A stretch of DNA of 9,141 nucleotides from Xanthobacteraceae bacterium (lineage in GTDB: Bacteria > Pseudomonadota > Alphaproteobacteria > Rhizobiales > Xanthobacteraceae): assembly GCA_030037185.1 (NCBI GenBank), contig JASHRR010000752.1:1-9141 (forward strand). The letters run 5' to 3'. Below, piece after piece: positions 6,065-9,141 of the stretch; position 1 is the stretch's first letter; the number at the start of each line of letters is the position of its first letter. A program made the position numbers and the translations under genes. The notes below the pieces were generated by a model. That model ran no database searches. It worked only from the letters and a program-made list of their open reading frames with translations, and was not told where the DNA came from.

Positions 6065-7198
6065 ATGAAGCTATTCGAGTGCCAGAACTGCGGACAGCCA
6101 CTATATTTCGAGAACACGCGCTGCGAGAGCTGTGGGCTCTCGCTCGGGTATTTGCCAGGCCGCGTGACCGTGACGGCGCTAAAGCCTTGCGGCAATGACT
6201 GGATGGCATTGGGACACCCCCGTGGCACGTACCGCTACTGCGCGAACTCCGCACAAGACGCCTGCAATTGGCTGGTTTCGGTGGATAGCGCCGACCAATT
6301 TTGCGCGACTTGCCGCCACAACCGCACCATTCCTGATCTGAGTCGACCAGGGCACCTAGAGCGCTGGCGGCTCATCGAGATCGCTAAACACCGATTGTTT
6401 TACACATTGCTCAGACTTCGTCTGCCAGTTAGGACCAAAGGGGAAGACCCGGATGGATTGGCCTTTGATTTTCTGGCAGATAATGCCGTGCCATCGCCCA
6501 GCGCTCCACCCGTGATGACAGGTCACGCCAATGGCGTGATCACAATTAATCTTGCGGAGGCGGATGATGCCGAGCGAGAGCGGCGTCGCCGCCAGATGCG
6601 GGAGCCCTATAGAACTTTGCTCGGGCATTTTCGTCACGAGATCGCCCATTACTACTGGGTTCGCCTCGTGGCGGGCTCCGCAGCGCTCGATGAATTCCGG
6701 CAGATATTCGGCGACGAGAGGGCCGATTATGGCCAGGCGCTACAGAGTTACTATGCGTCAGGCGCTCCCACCGATTGGGCCCAACATTTTGTCAGCGCCT
6801 ATGCAGCGGCCCATCCGTGGGAGGACTTCGCAGAGACATGGGCACATTATTTCCATGTGCTCGATACGCTCGAGACTGCTAGTTCGTTCGGCTTGGCGGT
6901 GGCACCGAAGCCAGCGAGAACCCTCAAGGCCCGAATCAATTTCGATCCCCACAGAGCTGACATGAAACAGCTAATTGAAGCATGGATTCCTCTGACCTTT
7001 GCTGCGAATTCACTGAATCGGAGCATGGGCCTGCCGGATCTCTACCCCTTCGTGCTGAGCGCGGCCGCGATCGCGAAGCTCACCTTCATCGATGCGTGCA
7101 TTCATGCTCAGCCGGCATGGCAAACCGAACCCGACGGCGGAATTCGTGCAATGCTCGCGGGTCTCTACCGTTGCTCCGCTATATCGATGCGGTCGTGA
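6065..7198 (+). CDS. Zinc-ribbon, zinc-dependent metallopeptidase (DUF2248-type)
   Basis: The protein has 377 residues and an intact frame. It opens with a zinc ribbon, CQNCG...CESCG (Cys 6, 9, 20, 23). A second Cys group at 59, 67, 80 and 83 (ending FCATCRHNR) may bind another zinc. The central domain carries the gluzincin motif HEIAH (191-195; His191 and His195 as zinc ligands, Glu192 as catalytic base). It also carries a family-typical downstream stretch HPWEDFAETWAHYFH (250-264), whose acidic residues likely supply the third ligand. Together these fit the putative zinc-binding metallopeptidase family with N-terminal DUF2248 ribbon. Substrate is unknown and no signal peptide is present, so it should be cytoplasmic. 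The start is preceded only by a weak TGGA. The last 20 residues or so, after FIDACIHA, look unlike the family end and may be a run-on tail. It is the only large undamaged gene right of the control region. Confidence 0.88.
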   Translation: MKLFECQNCGQPLYFENTRCESCGLSLGYLPGRVTVTALKPCGNDWMALGHPRGTYRYCANSAQDACNWLVSVDSADQFCATCRHNRTIPDLSRPGHLERWRLIEIAKHRLFYTLLRLRLPVRTKGEDPDGLAFDFLADNAVPSPSAPPVMTGHANGVITINLAEADDAERERRRRQMREPYRTLLGHFRHEIAHYYWVRLVAGSAALDEFRQIFGDERADYGQALQSYYASGAPTDWAQHFVSAYAAAHPWEDFAETWAHYFHVLDTLETASSFGLAVAPKPARTLKARINFDPHRADMKQLIEAWIPLTFAANSLNRSMGLPDLYPFVLSAAAIAKLTFIDACIHAQPAWQTEPDGGIRAMLAGLYRCSAISMRS

Positions 7199-7628
7199 TC
7201 TGTTCGACAAGGGCTCGGCGCAAAGAAACTTGTGTTCGCACTGGTTGATCCCTTCTGTGGCATCGGTGACCTAAATGCTCTGCGCTTCACGCCGGGAGGA
7301 CAATCGACAGCACCATCATGATCGGCTCCCGTGCGACATCCGGCTGCGCATAGGCGACGCGTGCGTCGTCCACATAGTATGATTGTCCGAACCATTTGTT
7401 TTGCAGCTATAAGTTATGTGCCACGGTCCTGCTATCCCTGATTCGATTGTCGCGAAATTTCTGTGGGTCCGCATGTTGGATCCGTCTGGGCCCGGGTCGA
7501 TCGCTACGGGTACCGCTCTTTTTCGGCGTATATCCTGGTGTGCACCCGGCAGGTGTTAATTCGGCGTTGCCGAAGACGCAGTTGGCTGGGGCAAATGACA
7601 ACTGATCTGCTTTTAGGAGAAACGAACC
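7199..7628. other. 430-base stretch without an intact gene
   Basis: No complete gene is visible. A minus-strand frame open from 7406 down to TGA at 7287 encodes protein-like sequence (YYVDDARVAYAQPDVAREP) but has no ATG near its start, so it may be the end of a lost gene. The right end carries AGGAGA (7615-7620), the ribosome site of the YeaQ-like remnant that follows. Confidence 0.45.
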
Positions 7629-7700
7629 ATGCGTCTGTCGAATGAGGGCTTCCTGATCATTATTCTGATCGAGCCCATTGCGGGTTTTAGCGAAACATGA
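7629..7700 (+). pseudogene. 5' remnant of a GlsB/YeaQ/YmgE-like stress membrane protein
   Basis: The frame begins MRLSNEGFLIIILIEPIAGF with a good ribosome site (AGGAGA, eight bases upstream). This resembles the first 18 residues or so of GlsB/YeaQ/YmgE family proteins (pattern: M-x-x-S-N-E, hydrophobic, then A-G-W), which are about 80 residues with three membrane segments. Here the homology stops at AGF, where the DNA switches to the leader of a different gene (about 7689), and the frame ends at TGA in 7698-7700. It is a truncated remnant; identification from so short a piece is tentative. Confidence 0.45.
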
Positions 7701-7768
7701 CGGGCGAATCAGTCTTTGGGTTGACAGCAATTCTCGCGGTTAGCGGCCTATCACTTGCCAGCCATGCA
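7689..7768 (+). repeat. Duplicated gene start, copy A (pairs with 8282-8361)
   Basis: By hand alignment this matches 8282-8361 at 67 of 80 positions without gaps: eight bases of leader (AGCGAAAC) and the 24 codons of the signal peptide. The match ends abruptly on both sides. To the left is the YeaQ-like remnant. Confidence 0.75.
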
Positions 7769-7771
7769 TAG
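7697..7771 (+). pseudogene. 5' remnant of a small secreted-protein gene (copy A)
   Basis: ATG at 7697 overlaps the TGA of the preceding remnant (ATGA). The 24 residues MTGESVFGLTAILAVSGLSL plus ASHA form a complete signal peptide, then TAG (7769-7771) stops translation where the mature protein should start. The same start, intact for longer, is found at 8290. No matching mature region follows, so this is a duplicated and truncated copy. Confidence 0.6.
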
Positions 7772-8028
7772 CATTGCTGGTCTCTTACGCGGCATGCCGT
7801 CTCACTGTCCCCCGGAAGACCTCGCGATAACGGAAACGCCTAATCACCTTTCAATTTTTTGTGCGATCATGAAAGTGAAAGTAACTGCGCTCGCAAATCG
7901 GTGATAGAGGGCCAAGACTCATTCCCGAATGTGTGAAAGAAGGGCGTGGAACAAGAGCTTACCCAACGGACTTTCCCGTCGTATCGCCGATATAACGATC
8001 GGTCGCTGACTTTTCTTTGGGAGGTATC
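7772..8028. other. 257-base spacer, no gene seen
   Basis: No recognisable gene remains. A weak inverted repeat CTTTCA (7848-7853)/TGAAAG (7870-7875) flanks a T-rich loop. A GGAAC at about 7947 lacks a CGTT at the right distance, so I see no EcfG promoter for the gene at 8029. Confidence 0.4.
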
Positions 8029-8205
8029 ATGTCGGATCGATTGTATCGAGCAGAACGTTGCCGCGATCTGGCGGAAGAGTGTCGCGCGATCGCTGCCCTT
8101 TGCACTCCCTCAACGGAAATACGAACCCACTATGCGAAGATGGCAGAGCACTACAGCTCGTTTGCTGAAGCCGAGGAGCTGAGCGCGCTGGCCAACGGAC
8201 GTTAG
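8029..8205 (+). CDS. Small helical protein with three heptad-spaced cysteines (58 residues)
   Basis: The ATG at 8029 has a strong ribosome site, GGGAGG, four bases upstream; an upstream in-frame start at 8017 would lie over that site and is rejected. The protein (MSDRLYRAERCRDLAEECRA, then IAALCTPSTEIRTHYAKMAEHY) is predicted to be two amphipathic helices split at Pro27. Cys11, Cys18 and Cys25 are exactly seven residues apart, so they lie along one face of the first helix. There is no signal peptide or membrane segment. Uncharacterised small proteins with this start occur in Bradyrhizobium to my memory; no function is known. It sits alone among gene remnants and appears intact. Confidence 0.72.
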   Translation: MSDRLYRAERCRDLAEECRAIAALCTPSTEIRTHYAKMAEHYSSFAEAEELSALANGR

Positions 8206-8281
8206 CCTCTTCGGCCAATCGACTGGACAGCGCTCGCGCACCCATAGGCCCTCCTATCCAACAAGGACGTAGACAGGAACG

Positions 8282-8361
8282 AGCGAAACATGACAGGCAA
8301 ATCGGTCTTTGCGTTGGCAGCAATTTTGGCGCTTGGCAGCCTATCACTTGCCACCGATGCG
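8282..8361 (+). repeat. Duplicated gene start, copy B (pairs with 7689-7768)
   Basis: This is the second member of the direct repeat. It continues into the Gly-rich mature region of the gene at 8290, which copy A lacks, so copy B is closer to the parent gene. Confidence 0.75.
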
Positions 8362-8660
8362 TCCGCTGCTCGCGGCGGTGGTGGTTGTGGCGGCGGCAGC
8401 GTTGCACATTTCGGTGGTGGCTTCGGCGGGGACATATCGCGGCTGGACGATTCGTGACTGGACATGGGCCACGGGCACCCCCAGTGGCTGGGCGCGGACT
8501 CAGTCCGGGCGCACGTGTCGCGCCCGGATATGGCGCCCGTGCAATCGTCACTGGTGGACACCGCCGACATTTTCTGGCACGGCCGTTGCTGGGATTACGG
8601 CGTTGGCCCGTGCTGGGTATGTCGGACTATTACGGTGCGTACGTGTGGGCTTGGGATTAA
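8290..8660 (+). pseudogene. Secreted Gly-rich protein gene with three frameshifts (copy B)
   Basis: The first frame encodes a signal peptide (MTGKSVFALAAILALGSLSL, cleavage near ASAA at about residue 27) and a Gly-rich start, then hits TGA at 8455-8457. Reading on in other frames restores a coherent protein of about 124 residues: frame 1 to FGG; frame 2 (GHIAAGRFVTGHGPR to VTGGHRRHF); frame 1 again (WHGRCWDYGVGPCWV); then frame 2 (SDYYGAYVWAWD) to TAA at 8658-8660. The breaks are near 8425 (one G lost from a G run), 8571 (one T gained in a T run) and 8619 (one G lost). The joined product looks like a small exported rhizobial protein with an aromatic C-terminus; function unknown. It is a pseudogene if the bases are right. 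Confidence 0.7.
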
Positions 8661-8770
8661 GGTTCTGATATAAGCCCGCTTCATCGGCGGCTTGAAATCG
8701 CCGCCATTGGCGACATCCTCTGAACCCAGCGCCGCAGCAATCGCCGCGCTTTGCGGCACTTTCACCGTAC

Positions 8771-9141
8771 GTGGCGGGCAAGACGGGCACGAGCGATGAT
8801 GAGAACGACGCTTGGTTTGTCGGCTTTACCAACGACGTCACGGCGGCGGTTTGCCTCAGCTACGACAACGCGGATGGCCAGCGCCGCACCCTGGGCAGCG
8901 GCTCGACCGGTGGCGCCGTAGCGGTGCCGATTTTCGAGTCGATAATCCAGGCTGCATGGGCTTTTGTAGCACCAAAACAGACACTTGCTCCGCCCTCGCG
9001 GCAGGCGCGGCGGCAGCTTTCATGCAAATCGACCGATGTCGAATCCGAGGAAGGGCGCAGGCGCGGGGAGTCGACCAGCGAATGCCTGCGGCTGGACGAG
9101 CACGGCAGAGTGGTTGACACTCGGCACCGTTTGGTGTCCGC
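8771..9141 (+). pseudogene. C-terminal piece of a class A penicillin-binding protein, runs off the window
   Basis: An open frame to the right edge begins with VAGKTGTSDDENDAWFVGF. This contains the KTG box of the transpeptidase active site (Lys at 8780-8782) and the family-typical following stretch. It continues with YDNADGQRRTLGSGSTGG, VPIFESIIQAAW, APPSRQARRQLSCKS and further PBP1A-like C-terminal sequence. The frame is open only from about 8688, and upstream there is no trace of the glycosyltransferase domain or of the SxxK and SxN motifs. It therefore encodes only the end of an enzyme that cross-links peptidoglycan at the inner membrane. One usually aromatic, glycine-bearing stretch (VWVGY in relatives, as I recall) reads VCLSY here. 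Without its catalytic serine part the product would be inactive. Confidence 0.72.

Noticed and set aside
7947..7985. GGAAC upstream of the 58-residue gene as an EcfG promoter
   Set aside because: No CGTT lies 16 or 17 bases downstream.
8027..8551. 174-codon minus-strand open frame
   Set aside because: It is antisense to the 58-residue gene and to the secreted-protein pseudogene, with Pro/Arg/Ser-rich shadow composition.
1..9141. CRISPR array, tRNA, rRNA, insertion sequence, phage or defence genes
   Set aside because: No spaced repeats, cloverleaf-like sequence, transposase, terminal repeats or known defence motifs were seen; the holin-like protein alone is not evidence of a prophage.

Overview
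The window looks like chromosomal or island DNA from a Bradyrhizobium-like alphaproteobacterium (Nitrobacteraceae). This rests on recognised protein families (DUF883/YqjD-like, holin-like, DUF3309, AI-2E/PerM transporter, DUF2248-type zinc metallopeptidase, short secreted Gly/Tyr-rich proteins). It also rests on two exact matches to the alphaproteobacterial general-stress promoter (sigma EcfG: GGAAC, 16-17 bases, CGTT). No database search was possible, so family names come from recognised motifs.

Layout. The left part (1-4664) is all on the minus strand. It holds a secreted Gly/Tyr-rich protein cut by the window edge (1-472), a 785-base stretch with no clear gene, and an AI-2E family transporter split by a one-base frameshift (1258-3085). 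Then comes a tight group: a shortened DUF3309-like membrane peptide (3383-3499), a holin-like membrane protein (3520-4242) and a DUF883 protein (4242-4664). The middle (4665-5250) is a divergent control region with one EcfG-type promoter facing each way. Rightward follow a 28-residue membrane peptide (5251-5337), a 122-residue membrane protein (5572-5940) and an intact zinc-ribbon metallopeptidase (6065-7198).

From 7199 to the right edge the DNA is a patchwork of gene remains: a 5' piece of a GlsB/YeaQ-like gene fused to a 5' piece of a secreted-protein gene, a small intact Cys-containing helical protein (8029-8205), a second and longer copy of the secreted-protein gene with three frameshifts (8290-8660), and a C-terminal piece of a class A penicillin-binding protein that begins right at its KTG box (8771 to the edge).

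Function. The best supported theme is a small envelope stress locus: divergent EcfG promoters drive small inner-membrane proteins on both sides. The right third is a decaying or rearranged region. All four indels inferred in the window are changes of a short homopolymer run, so sequencing error must be weighed against real decay. No CRISPR array, tRNA, rRNA, insertion sequence or defence system was found.
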